Source: Excoecaria cochinchinensis (Eukaryota > Streptophyta > Magnoliopsida > Malpighiales > Euphorbiaceae). Taken from it: a stretch of 64,000 nt of DNA. Where the stretch lies: assembly GCA_947683425.1 (NCBI GenBank), contig CANTUQ010000043.1:10487501-10551500 (forward strand). The letters run 5' to 3'. The translations under genes and the position numbers were made by a program. Below, piece by piece: positions 17,896 through 29,297 of the stretch. How positions within the stretch are numbered: position 1 is the first letter of the stretch; every line of letters begins with the position of its first letter. The notes beneath the pieces are model-generated. The model searched no databases. It worked only from the letters and a program-made list of their open reading frames with translations, and was not told where the DNA came from.

Positions 17896-17912
17896 CCAAA
17901 ACTGGGGGCAAC
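17896..17912 (+). promoter_or_regulatory. Purine-rich tract before the Tat 3' LTR
   Basis: AAAACTGGGGGCAAC directly precedes TGTAAGCACC. The other Tat element has AAACTGGGGCCAACTG at the same place (35163-35148, minus). Confidence 0.75.
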
Positions 17913-20027
17913 TGTAAGCACCGTGCCCCGGAGTGGTCCGGATCAGAGATTACCCTATGATGATATCGGCATCCGAGCATGTACAAACGGTTTGGATTCG
18001 GAGGCTTTAGTCCCATTCTCCACGAAAAATGGGTCTTTTTACCTTTCGTAGGTAGAAGGGGAGAAAACGGGGGAGTTTTTAAAGTCCAAAAAAGTATGTT
18101 TTCCTCGACGGACGGCCAGCCCGTCGGTCAGGGGCCGGCCCGTCGGTCGGCTGGCAGGACCGTCGGATGAATCCTTATGTCAGAAGGATTCTTTCGACGC
18201 TCATCGGTCGGCTGGCAGGACCTTCGGATGAATCCTTGTGTCATAAGGATTCTTCCGACGCCCGTCGATTAAAATGGCAGGCCCGTCGGTCAGGTTGCGG
18301 GGCCGTCGGATGAATCCTTGTGTCAGTAGGATTCTTCCGACGCCCGTCGGTGAACCATAGACGCCCGTCGGTCACCCCTGGATTATATAAGCTTTGATTT
18401 TTCTCATAAAATGGGGTTGGAAAATTTGCAAAAATAGGGGAAACTCTGCTAAAATTCACGCGCGTTTTCTCTCTCTCCAACAAACACATTTCTAAAAAGA
18501 TCTAACTAATCCAAAAATCAAATCTCCAAAAGAAAGAGGATCTAGTTGATATTTTCACGGGTTTTTCATTTCTGAAACTCAATTTTCGTCGAGCTGTTGA
18601 AGACACACTCTATCTTCAACATTTGATCTTTTTATTCGGACCTTCTCGTGGAGTGTGCGGGAAGCTAGACAACAACAACAAATCCAACCAAAAGGTTGTT
18701 CTGAGGGTAAATATTTCGGACCCTTTCCTGTCCCCTTTTTTACCTTTATTTTTGATATTATCTTTGCTCTTGTATTTTTTTCATTTCTTGCTTCTATTCT
18801 TCTTGGGTCTGTGTAAAATTTGTCTTTTTACCTTTTGAAAAGCTTCTGTTTTTTTAGGGACAGTGGTGACCGACGGGTCATCTACTTTGACCGACGCCCG
18901 TCGGTCACCTTTAAGCGTAACCCATCGGTCACCCTCATAGACGGCTCCCTTCGAGTGAGCGATGGGCTGTATTGGTAACCTTGACGGATGCCCGCCGGTC
19001 ATTCAGCACAGCCCATCAGTGGGTTTTGTCCCACATTTTTAAATCTTTTTCTTTTCCCTTTTTTGTTCACTCAAATTTTTATGTTTATTTATAGCTTTTC
19101 TTCTGTATTTTAAAATCCTTTTGGCTTGTTTTGTGAGAGTATGTTCTTATTTCGTGGACTGGCTGGAGCCTGAGGGAGTTCTCCCATATATGGAAAAATC
19201 GCCTGGTTTAATTCCCCATCCTCCTCTCTTTTGTATTTCATGTATTTATTTATTGTTTCTCCTGTATATGACAAAATTGTTGTATTTCTCGTTAATGTAA
19301 AAATCGGCCAAACGTTTTATATTTAATAAACTGAATTTTTCATAAAATCAAGGACTGAATGTCCTATTTTATCCAATAAAATCCTCACAATAGAAATATC
19401 CATTTTAATAATGAAGCATGCGAGGACCAAAGTCCTCAAAATAAGCAATGCCCCGATTTGTGTGTGTATCGTACATTTATAAAAGGGAGTTGTATTCCGC
19501 TCCTTGTGTTATTGTAATTTATCGCTTTCATTATGTACTCGTTCATTTACCGCTTTCCAAATATGAATAAATGCGCTTTGATTCAATTGCATCGTGTGGA
19601 GAGAGAGCGAATTAATCAAAATTAAAATTTGATCATAAAATAATCAAGGTAGAAATAGATGACAAGTCCCGAACCCAGCTCTGGTCTTTGGGCTCAAAGA
19701 GGTGAGAGGTCTATCCGATAACTCATTGGAACTATGACTCCAAGACACCTCTTGTGTCACGAGACTTTGGCGTTAATCCTAGGCTCCTTAGGGCAAGAGG
19801 TTTACCCTCCAAGACCCCTCTGGTTAGCCCAAAATGGATACTAAGCACAGTCTTAGGCTCTCCGAGGCGAGAGAAACTTTCCAAATGTTCTATTGGGTGG
19901 CGACTCCATGAAACCTCCTTGTTGCCCTAAATAGACGCACTTGCAATTCACTGCAAGCTGTCAATGGACCCTCAAATACCCCGATCGCCCTAGAACGGGC
20001 GGCCGCGGGGATCCGATGCACGTCACA
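17913..20027 (+). repeat. 3' LTR of the Tat/Retand element
   Basis: 2115 bp from TGTAAGCACCGTG to GATGCACGTCACA. U3 holds a CGTCGGT/GAATCC inverted-repeat array (18100-18380) and TATATAAG at 18384. A donor-like CTGAGG|GTAAAT at 18707 matches the minus-strand site CTGAGG|GTAAATATT near 33885. More CCGACGGG motifs lie at 18870-19020. The 3' portion shares GGGAGTTGTATTCCGC, CCCGAACCCAGCTCTGGTC, CACCTCTTGTGTCACGAGA and GGGTGGCGACTCCA with the other Tat LTRs. Confidence 0.9.
18100..18391 (+). promoter_or_regulatory. CGTCGGT/CCGACG array and TATA box in the Tat LTR U3
   Basis: Many copies of GCCCGTCGGTC and its complement, alternating with three GAATCCTT..AAGGATTC inverted repeats (about 18170, 18229, 18313), end 8 nt before TATATAAG (18384-18391). 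This looks like an enhancer-type repeat array feeding a TATA promoter. Confidence 0.65.
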
Positions 20028-21220
20028 CCTGCTCCTCTCTAGCTCTCACAGCATAAGCTCTGGCTGCGACTGGTGGAGGACGCTCAACTGTCTCCGAAAT
20101 AGCTCCATCTCTAGGTCGCCCACCTCGACCTCTACCTCGGCCACTACCATGGGTAGCCTATGTAGCATTAGATCCAATGCCACTAGCCCCTCTCTTTGGA
20201 CCCAAATCCTCACTCATTTGTGGACAACTAGCCAAACGATGCTCGGTGCTACCACATCTAAAACACCCACCAGTGAGCCACCTACACTCACCGGTGAGCC
20301 TTACTGCAGTGTGAACAAATGGGTATAGCCTCAGATCTACCATCCCTGCTAGAACCAGACTCAGTTGCCGAACCATGCCTTCTACCCCTCGTGGCTGAAC
20401 CGGATGATGACTGATCTTGTAGATCCCTTGCTCTCTTACCCGAAGAAGAAGAAGAACCACCCCGAGACTGATTCCTCCTCTGAACTCTCTCTCTCCGCAC
20501 TGACTCTTACCTTTAGCCCTCATGGCAGCATCTGCAATCTGATAGTAGCTCACCCCTGGCGTGCTCATCAAGGAGATCAAAGCTACTCTTAAGGACTCAT
20601 TTAACCCAGCCTCAAAATGCTTACATCGAAAATCATCTGTCATGACCCCTCGCGGAGCATATCGAGACAACCGATTAAACTCTTTCTCATAATTCGAAAC
20701 CAACAAAGCCCTCTGCTTCAAACTCAAAAACTGTGCCCATCTTGCATCTTTGTAGGTCGGAGTTACATACTTCTTCGTGAATTTTTCATCAAAGAATTCC
20801 CAAGTAACAGGATCGGGCATCTGAGGTTGCCTGCACACCAGCTCCCACCATTTATACGCTGACCCTTGAAGCAAGGCCACAGCACATTCTGCATGCAACT
20901 CCGGAGGACACCTAACTTCTCTCAAAGCCCTCTTCACCTTATCTAGCCACCTCTCCGCTCACTCTAATTTGTCCAACCCTATTCCGTAAAAGTCTTCGGC
21001 CCCAGCTTTTCTTAAATTCTCCATGGGAGGCCTGGGGGCAATCACTTTCTCCAAGTCGCCATGTCCTGTGACAGCCTGAACATGGCTTCAAAAGGCATGG
21101 CAGCGGCCTCGGGCTGGACCCTAGCAGGTTGAGCCGACACTGTAACAGAAGGATCCCTAGCTTGAGGGTTCACACTTTTAGCGGACTCCTCAAGTGATCC
21201 ATGAGCAGAATTAGAAGCCA
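20028..21220 (-). pseudogene. gag: Chromovirus gag, frameshifted and truncated
   Basis: It starts at the ATG 21220 (MASNSAHGSLEES, resembling MESARGSLEG of the intact element). Readable segments in order: gag domain ALREVRCPPELHAECAV, SAYKWWELV, FFDEKFTKKYVTPTYKDARW (20937 to about 20510); an Arg/Ser-rich linker in another frame (20500-20290); then a zinc knuckle CFRCGSTEHRLASC (about 20270-20225). After a stop at 20158 the RGRGRGGRPRD and AYAVRAREEQ segments continue in frame to the junction at 20028. Stops before 20937 and frameshifts near 20510 and 20300 inactivate it. It matches the intact element's gag throughout but is clearly diverged. Confidence 0.88.
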
Positions 21221-21320
21221 TCTAAGCAAACAAGGAAAACCGCATCAGCCAACACAGCCCTAGACATAGACGCACCCATACACAACATCACATAAACAAC
21301 ACCCAGAAACGCCTAAACCG

Positions 21321-21333
21321 GGCTCTGAAACCA
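21321..21333 (-). promoter_or_regulatory. Degenerate primer-binding site
   Basis: In sense TGGTTTCAGAGCC lies 5 nt after the LTR end. It is one mismatch from the initiator Met tRNA site TGGTATCAGAGCC. Confidence 0.75.
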
Positions 21334-21338
21334 CAACT

Positions 21339-23890
21339 TGTAACACCCCCTACTCATACGTAGGCGATCCCCTTCGATAAGGAGTGAGATGCCGTATGGG
21401 CAAAGGTGCTACCGCGCAGAAACAGGATATACATACATTCATACATAAACATACATACCAAAATACAGGGTAAATAAAATTTTACAAAACCATTCATGAA
21501 AGAAGCTGATCATGCATTAATATAACGAAAAACATTACATTACTGTTTGATCAACCTAAAGGTACAAAAGATAATTACATATCCAGAAATGTACTTATAC
21601 ATATGCGGAAGCTGTTACAAAATTAAAATAAGAGAGTTCTATACAAAAGAATCATCAATATACAAAATTAAGCCCTACACTAAACCCAGTTGTTTTGGCT
21701 TAGCTGCGACGACTTTCCTAAGGCAAACTCCTTCCGCACCTGCATGGGTAAACACACCGTGCTAAACGATAAACGCTTAGTGGGAAAACACACAAATCAA
21801 ATGGACGGCCATTCACAATAGTCGTCAAGCAAACACATACAGATGGCATAGTCAGAAATACGCATTACATAAGAGTATGAACATATGAACATGTAAAGTC
21901 ATACATTTGATATAACCTAACTGTCTTCATAATATCACATTAATAAACATATTCGGATAAAACATGCTCATAAGTATCAAAACAATTCCAAACAGTAAAG
22001 CACCTGCTGACTCAAGGTAGTGGATAACGAGTGAACGGACAGTACTTTACGGGTACGAGCCGATTACAGACAGTACCTTACGGGTACGAATCGAAAACTA
22101 ATTTACTTTATCATTTGCAAAACGTTTTATTGAGTGACCTTAAACAAGATCCAAACATATTAGAGGGTTCACGAGGAACCAAACGGGACCTGATCGGGGT
22201 CCAAACTGAACTGAGGTTGTAACTATAAGACTCTATTAGGCATGCCTAACTATCCACTTAATTGACTCGCAGGCTAAAATACACAGTTAATGTCCATAGT
22301 TCAATTATAACAAGCAAAGAACTTACATACCTTGAATAATCAGTACATGCAAATATCATCCATCTTACTAGTATACAGCTCATATTAAGAGACAATGTGT
22401 GCAAAAATCCATAATTTAACAACCCTGAATCATGTGAAACAACTAAGATTTTATTGCAAAAACAGGGTAGGTCACGGTGGTAACCAGATTGGTTGCCACC
22501 GTGACATACCAAGGATCTCAGCAGAATGCAAGTCTAAGCTACCTCACTGTAGTAACCCATCTGGTTGTCACCGTGACATACCCAGACCCCAAAACAGAAT
22601 GCACTTTTGGGGTACCTCACGGTGGTAACTCATCTGGTTGCCACTGTGACATACCCACTGCCTAAGTCAGAAACAAAAGTCTGGACACCTCATGGTGGTA
22701 ACCAGGTTGGTTGCCACTGTGACATATCCAAACTCACGGTAGAATGCATCTGGTGCGTGCCTCACGGTGGTAATCAGATTGGTTGCCACCGTGACCCATG
22801 CCCAGATGCGATACCCAAGAGCAATTTTCTAGATCATTCAAGCCCAAAATCCCAAAACTCTCACTTCAACCAAAATATCCTCACTCCAATAATAATATTA
22901 AACCAATCAAACATCAATAAATCATGCCATAAACAAATCATACTCATGAATTCAAAGAACAACATCAATTTACATAATCAATCTCATCACTATTCATACC
23001 ACAACTCCATAATCTCACATTTGGTTCAATAACTCACAAGCAAGGTTTCATGAACAATAGAAATCAAAACCCATAACATAATAACCAATAAAAACATCAA
23101 GAACATCAAAAATTTCCAGAATTTCATCCAAATTATAAATTGACAACAATGCATAAAACACAAATTCCCAAACCTTAAAATCCTTAGCTCCAAATTAATG
23201 AGCTCCACTAGATCAAACCTTCTCTTTGCCCTTTGGCTCACAAGGAGGCTCAACTAAACATCAAACCACAAAAACACACAAACACAAAACTCTAACTTAG
23301 ATCCAAACCCAGAAAATTTGAAGAAGAAAGATGAAGAAGAGGAAGAAGGAGATGGAAAATGCAGAAAACTTACTAATTAAATGCAAGGTGTGATCGATTC
23401 CCACTACCAAGAGCTTGAATCCAAGCTAGGGCAACTAGAGAGTGAAGAAGAGGAAGAAGAGCAGTAGAGGGAGGAGAGGAACGGGAAAAGGGATAGGAAA
23501 ATCTGATTTCCTATTTTCCTTTCCTCCTTTTACTTACCCTCACCCAAACCCTAGACACATGGCATCTCTCTAGTGGTGGAAATCAACCACTCACACACTA
23601 CAACCATACATCATGGACACACAAAGAACACCCTACTAAAACACACCCTACTATGGTATGAGCAACCACACACAAACACAGCCCCAAGAACACACTCTAC
23701 AAACATATGAGTAAGCACACCCAAGTGCAACCCAACTAATTCACACCCTAACACCACACATGCACCCACATGCTAACAAAACTCTTAAAACATACATTTC
23801 TACCCAAACTGCCCTTAATACATGTAAAAACTCACACAATGCACATGCACAAATAGGGCTCAACTACTAGGGGGCAAACGGGGTGTGACA
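21339..23890 (-). repeat. 5' LTR of the truncated chromovirus
   Basis: 2552 bp, in sense TGTCACACCCCGTTTGCC at 23890 to GGGGGTGTTACA at 21339. Landmarks in sense: GTAAGT at 23373, five-hairpin array 22795-22471, TTAGGCATGCCTAA 22249-22236, hairpins GTACCTTACGGGTAC (22073-22087) and GTACTTTACGGGTAC (22042-22056), and the conserved hairpin with CCCATGCAG|GT at 21784-21740. Confidence 0.9.
22471..22795 (-). repeat. Five-unit hairpin array, 72-73-bp period, CACGGTGG type
   Basis: Units begin at 22471, 22543, 22616, 22689 and 22761. Each is a stem of the form CACGGTGGTAACC..GGTTGCCACCGTG with a 3-5 nt loop, then a spacer of about 37 nt containing CAGAATG in most units. A single position in the stem is a conserved wobble/mismatch. 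Confidence 0.9.
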
Positions 23891-26425
23891 ATTATGACAT
23901 ATGGCTTTGTAGGAGGTTGACATGTTGCAACATGAGAATTTTAACACTTGGATTGAATAAGTTTGTTTTAAGTAAATAAATGCATTTATTATGTTAAGTG
24001 GGCATTTATGAAAGTCTTTAGTTTGGATGAGCATTGACTAGCCACTTTGTTTCCCTTTTCATTTTTGCTTTGCCTTAGCTTTTCCCTATTTTTCTTTCTA
24101 TCCTTGGTTTTCTGTCGTGCTCCCTTTCTCTTTCTTCTTTTATTTCTTTTTTTCTTCTTTTGCTTGCACCTTAAAAGAGAGCCTCTTTGATTGGTTTGAA
24201 GGGAGTAAGATAAGGGTTAATTTGGTTCTTGAGTAGAGGTAACTGGATGATGTCAATGTTGGTCTTCTTCTTCTAGTGTGTTTTCTATTTTTCATTTAAA
24301 GTTAAGAGTATAGTGTTTTCTTGGGTAATTTGTGCATGTAAGTTGTGGACAAGAAGAGGGACAAGGGAAAGGAGAAGATTGGAATCGAATAGAGAGCAGT
24401 GATTGAGCTACTGAGAGGTCGGGATCGTGTACGATTTTAACTTTGTTCATTTTGATTGCTTGCGGTATTCTTGTGTAATATGTATTTATATATTTTTATG
24501 ATTATGTAATTTGATCATTTTGCATGAGTTTGGATGGTGTTAGGTGATTTCCATATAGTTTTGTGTGAAAGGTATTATTTTGTGGAATTCTGTTCATTTT
24601 TCATTTGACCTCCGTGTAATATTTTTTTCCAAGGTAGCGTTTGACACACCTAAATTGAGGGCTTATAGAGCCATTGGAACCATGACTTCCATGTCTATAA
24701 AAGTCTCAGAAATGACATTGATAAATTTCTTGCTCTAAGACCTCGAAAATTGATCAAAACCGAAGTGTCTCTGCTTGCATCGGGTTACTAGAACAGTATA
24801 GGTTGTTTAACTCATATCTGAAGTTATAGATGTCCAATTGACCTAAAACTTATCCCATTTGAAATTTAACATCCTAGGAAACAATTTCTAAGGAGAGAGT
24901 TGTGCCTAAAAGTGAGGTTTAGACATTGGTATAGGCTGTACGAAATAGAGTAGTGAAGTAGTCCTGAGTTTTCGCTTCTATTTTGCTAATTTTGGTATGT
25001 CACGGTCACAACCAAGTGTTTGCCGCCGTGACCAATACTGAGACAAGACAGAATTGAGTATTTTTGGACCTCATGGTCACAACCAAGTGGTTGCCACTGT
25101 GACCATCCCCTGCTTTGCATATTTTGTGTGTTTTTCTTCCCGAAATGCACCCGAACTTCATTGCAAGTTCTTATAGCTTATCCAACTCATATCTAACCTT
25201 ATGAAATGAGTATAAGAATGGTTGTCAATTAAAATTATATGTAAATGATGCTATAGTATAAGAGTTTAATAATGGAGTTAAATGTATACTTGCTTCTTAA
25301 TTTTTGAACATGGCATGGCATTTAATATGGATCATGTATGATGGAATCATAATGTATGAAGTATATAAACATGTATAATGGAGTGTGCATTTGATTAATT
25401 AGTAGTGTGTAGTGCAAAGATTTGTAGATATTATTTTGCTACCTATGAGTATATGCATAGGGTATATGCATGCATATGGTTTGTTCAGTTAATACGTAAA
25501 TAGTGTAGAGTGCTTTGAATGAACATTAGAGTACATGCAATGTATATGATAGAGTGTATAGAATCTTTTTGTTAGGCCTAAATAGTCATAGTAGTGGATA
25601 GATAAGCATGACTATAAAGGGAAAGAGTGCGGCTGCTCCGTTGATCTTAATTGTGTCCACCAGCGAATACCTACTGTATTCAATTTTGAGTTAGGTCTCC
25701 ACCGTTAATACTATTTATCAGTATTTCAGATATAGTACCCGTATCCACAATTAATGAGAATTCAGGCTACTTTATGTTTTGTCATATTTCTCAGGGTACT
25801 GTATGGTCTGTAGTGTACAAGAAGTGTAGTAGAGACTTACATATGTATAGAGATTCATATAGATATGCATGAATATAGCATGAGATGATATCGATATTAT
25901 TTTGCCATATTGCTTGGATATTTGCATGTTGAACTGATTAGAGTGAATGTTATCTGTTATAAGGTTGTGTATATGGCTATTTGTGAATGACACGACTAGT
26001 GATATGCATGTGATATATTTGTGACTTCGTTCGAAGTCTTTTGCTTCTGTTTATCCCCAGTAAGCGTTATCACTTAGCACGGGTGTTTTTCCCATGTAGG
26101 TTCACAGGATGGTATCAGAGAGTTTTCATCTGCAGGTTATGGCCACTAGGAGCTTAATGAGGATCTTTTTGTATAAGATAGAGTTTCTGATGTTTTGAGT
26201 AACATCATTATGTAAATAGAAAGTATAGTGTTTATATGTAAATGTTATCAGTAATGTTTTGTACAGAATACTATTTTGTAATATGTATATTATTTATTAA
26301 TAGTATATGTTTGGCCCAAAATATTCTTATAGTTTTATTGTTATTGCTTCCGCTATAGTACATGTATGTGTGTGTGTGTTCGCGTGGTGCTCTGATATCC
26401 TCCTAAGGGGTATTGGGGTGTTACA
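23891..26425 (+). repeat. 5' LTR (start missing) of the gag-only chromovirus derivative
   Basis: It begins at a point equal to about 27985 of the 3' LTR and ends GGGGTGTTACA at 26425. Landmarks: donor-like GTAACT at about 24239, two hairpins at 24999-25032 and 25071-25103 (72-bp period), GTGGATAGATAAGCATG near 25595, hairpins GAATAC..GTATTC (25665-25681) and AATAC..GTATT (25707-25725), and the CCCCAGTAAGCG hairpin with CCCATGTAG|GT (26055-26099). Confidence 0.88.
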
Positions 26426-26430
26426 TTTAG

Positions 26431-26442
26431 TGGTATCAGAGT
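26431..26442 (+). promoter_or_regulatory. Primer-binding site, initiator Met tRNA
   Basis: TGGTATCAGAGT, 5 nt after the LTR end at 26425; one mismatch at the last position. Confidence 0.88.
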
Positions 26443-26547
26443 ATAGGTTAGTGGTTCTGGTCTATAAGTTATAGGGTATAGATTAAATGTTAGAGTTTGT
26501 CTGGAGTTATGGCCTCATGCAGATGTTATTTGTTTTGTTGTGTATAG

Positions 26548-27716
26548 ATGGAGTCCGACCCGAGTAAGAACATAGGAGAGACAACTGGTAGTGTGAATCC
26601 GGTTCAGGTGGATCCGCGAGTACATGAGCATGACAGAGATGAAAGAGCTGATTCTATTCAGGATAACCCGGTGCTGATGCAAGGGTTAGTTCGGATTTTA
26701 GATCGACTAACAGCTCCTAAATCACCAACAGACCTAACATGGAAGAGAGGAGCTGAAGAGTTTAATAGAACCTCATTGGACGAATCAGATATAGCAGAAT
26801 TTTGGCTAGAGAGGACCAAAAGAAGCCTGCAAGAAATTAATTGTCAATAGAATCAGAGAGTAGCTCGTGTCGTGTCATTGTTGTAGGGTGCAACATATGA
26901 CTGGTGGAAGTTAGTACGGAGAAACCCACAGCGGCTAGTAGAATTGTCTTGGGATTTCTTTATCCACGAGTTCAAAGAGAAATATGTGACCAAAGCATAT
27001 AGAGAGGCAAAGTGGAAAGTGTTTGTGAGCTTTAAGAAAAGGAATATGACAGTCGGGGAATATGAGAAAGAGTTTATCCGGTTGAGTAAATATGTGCTGG
27101 ATATTCTGTTAACCGAAGATTTCAAGTGCCGACAGTTTGAGGATGGGTTAAGAGAAAGTATTAGAGGACCTCTATCTGCCATGGTTGCTTTGCAACCGGT
27201 GAATTACTATAGGTTGGTTTTAGCAGCCATTAAATTAGAGGAATCAGAGTTATTGAAGCAGAAGAGAGAGCAAAAGAGAAAGTTCCCAAAAGGAAATGAA
27301 GGTTCTAGTAGTAGAGCTAGAGAAGGAATTAGAGGAAGAGGTGAACAAAAATCAGTGCAAGTGCCAACATCAGTTGGGAGTGTAGTGCCACCTACCAGTA
27401 GAGGAAGTGTAGGACCAGAGTGTGTTCATTGTGAGAGGCACCACTAGGGTGAGTGTAGGAAACTCACCGGAGCTTGTTTTAGGTGTGGTAGCATGGAACA
27501 CATGCTTGCCAAGTGCCCCAAGTCGAGGGAGAATGTAGCCTGACAACAAGTAAAGGTAGAGTTAATGTATCTGGAACCATCAGAAGTCGAAGAGGAAGAA
27601 GTGGAGCTAATAGGCCGCCATCGAAAACGGTGGAGAAGCCATTTCCTACCGAGGGACAACCACGAACCTATGCAATGGTTGCAGAATCTGTAGATGCCCC
27701 TGTTGGTGCTTCAGAT
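26548..27716 (+). pseudogene. gag: Chromovirus gag, broken by stops, C-terminus deleted
   Basis: ATG at 26548 (MESDPSKNIGETT). The gag domain is readable as TWKRGAEEFNRTSLDESD, then after stops at about 26848 and 26884 GATYDWWKLVRR, FFIHEFKEKYVTKAYREAKW and MTVGEYEKEFIRLSKY (26890-27200). A Lys/Arg-rich linker and the zinc-binding region follow (ECVHCERHH, stop, then CFRCGSMEHMLAKC near 27475-27520). The C-terminal part is in a shifted frame (RTYAMVAESVDAPVGAS) and stops at the point where the protease would begin. Relatives at 12202-10370 and 46740-45081 carry protease in frame there; here it is deleted. Confidence 0.87.
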
Positions 27717-27831
27717 GAGTTCTTTTGGTGTTTTAAATTGTTTTGATTATGTAAACAAGAATTTATGTAAGAATGCGTTATGTAATATCGGGGGAAAATT
27801 TGAGGACGAAATTTCTTAAGGGGGAGAGATT
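27717..27831 (+). pseudogene. Last codons of pol and polypurine tract after an internal deletion
   Basis: Gag-like sequence gives way to the 3' end of pol: a GGKFEDEIS segment at about 27790-27815 corresponds to GKNFEDEILLS at the end of the intact pol. AAGGGGGAGAGATT (27818-27831) is the polypurine tract. The deletion therefore removed protease through integrase in one step or in several. Confidence 0.75.
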
Positions 27832-29274
27832 TGTAACACCCCGATTTGACCCTAGAAGTTTTGGTTAAATTTTGTCGAATTGTATCAAGCTTTAGAGTGT
27901 TTATTGTGTGTGAGAGTTCTGTCGCGAGCGCAATAGAACCCTCCAGCGGACAGTCAGCTTAAGTGGGTTTTAAAAGGCTTGGAATTGGGATTGTGACATG
28001 TGGATTTGAAGGAGGTTGACATGTGGCAACATGGGAATTTTAACACTTGGATTGAATAAGTTTGTTTTAAGTAAATAAATGCATTTATTATGGTAAGTGG
28101 GCATTTATGAAAGTCTTTACACTTTGTTTCCCTTTTCATTTTTTCTTTGCCTATGCTTTTCCTTATTTTTCTCTGTTTCCTTGGTTTTCTGCCGTGCTCC
28201 CTCTCTCTTTCTTCTTTTGTTTGTTTTCTTCTTCTTTTTCTTGCACCTTAAAAGAGAGCCTCTTGGATTGGTTTGAAGGGAGTAAGATAAGTGTTAATTT
28301 GGTTCTTGAGTAAAGGTAAGTGGATGATGTTAGTATTTGTCTTCTTCTTCTAGTGTGTTTTCTGTTTTTCATTTAAATTTAAGAGTATAGTGTTTTCTTG
28401 GGTGATTTGTGCATATACGTTGTGGACAAGAAGAGGAACAAGGGAAAGGAGAAGATCGGAATTGAATAGAGAGCAGTGATCGAGCTACCGAGTGGTCGGG
28501 ATCATGTGCCATTTTAACTTTGTTCATTTTGATTGCTTGTGGTATTCTTGTGTTATATGTATTTATATATGTTTATGATTATGTAATTTGATCATTTTGC
28601 ATGAGTTTGGATGGTGTTAGGTGATTTCCATATAGTTTTGTGTGAAATGTATGATTTTGGGGAATTCTGCTCATTTTTCATCTGACCTCCGTGTAATTGT
28701 TTTGTCATAAGTAGAGTTTTGGACCCCTAAATTGAGTGATTATGGAGCCATTGGAACCATAACTTCCATTTCTATAAATGGCTCTGAAATGACCTTGAGA
28801 AAATCATTGCTCTAAGACCCCAAAAATTGATCAAAACAGAAGTGTCTCTGCTTGGGTCGGATTACTAGAATAGTATAGGTTGTTTAACTCATATCTAAAG
28901 TTATATATGTCCAATTGACCTAAAAATTATCCCATTTGAAATTTAATATCCTCAGAAACAATTGTTAAGAAGATAGTTTTTCCTAAAAGTGAGGATTAGA
29001 TGTTGGTATAGGCTGTACAAAATAGAGTAGTGAAGCCGTTTTGAGTTTTCGCTTCTGTTTTGCTAATTTCGGTATGTGACGGTCACAACCAAGTGGCTGC
29101 CACCATGACCAATGCCGATACAAGGCAGAATTGAATATTTTTGGACCTCATGGTTATAAACAAGTGGTTGCCAACGTTATCATCCCCTGCTTTGCATATT
29201 TTGAGTGTTTTTCTTCCCGAAATGCACCCGAACTTCATTGCAAGTTCCTATAGCTTATCCAACTCATATCTAAC
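27832..29274 (+). repeat. 3' LTR, first part
   Basis: Starts TGTAACACCCCGATTTGACC and runs to the solo LTR insertion at 29275. It includes a vestigial CTGTCGCGAGCGCAATAG palindrome (27919), a donor AG|GTAAGT at 28316 and two degenerating hairpins at 29076-29110 and about 29147-29182 (72-bp period). It continues at 52395. Confidence 0.88.
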
Positions 29275-29297
29275 TGTAATACCCCAAAGTGTACCCT

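Larger units (their letters stand above)
1..20027 (+). mobile_element. Tat/Retand-like Ty3/gypsy element, 3' part, with two nested insertions
   Basis: The window opens inside the integrase gene; gag, protease, RT and the 5' LTR lie off the left edge. Order on the plus strand: integrase to 1100, a 3' region with an antisense ORF, a bidirectional promoter region, a sense extra ORF, tandem repeats, a purine-rich tract and the 3' LTR. Integrase without chromodomain, an extra antisense ORF and 3' tandem repeats are known traits of the Tat/Retand/Ogre lineage. The element is split by a solo LTR (2104-4377) and a chromovirus (5180-14766). Its right end at 20027 abuts gag of another element, so it probably inserted there; the left target-site copy is outside the window and this cannot be confirmed. 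Confidence 0.85.
20028..23890 (-). mobile_element. Chromovirus remnant: gag plus 5' LTR, cut by the Tat element
   Basis: In minus sense: 5' LTR 23890-21339, degenerate primer site, gag to 20028, where sequence switches abruptly to the end of the Tat 3' LTR. The rest of the element is off the left edge or lost. The right flank at 23891 is an LTR of another element lacking its first 150 bp or so. Confidence 0.85.

Noticed and set aside
22471..22795. CRISPR-like array (regular repeats with spacers)
   Set aside because: Plant LTR context, spacers are themselves similar to each other, no cas genes; the repeats are hairpin duplications.
26431..26442. tRNA gene fragments at TGGTATCAGAG sites
   Set aside because: Only the 12-14 nt complementary to a tRNA 3' end is present, right next to an LTR: primer-binding sites.
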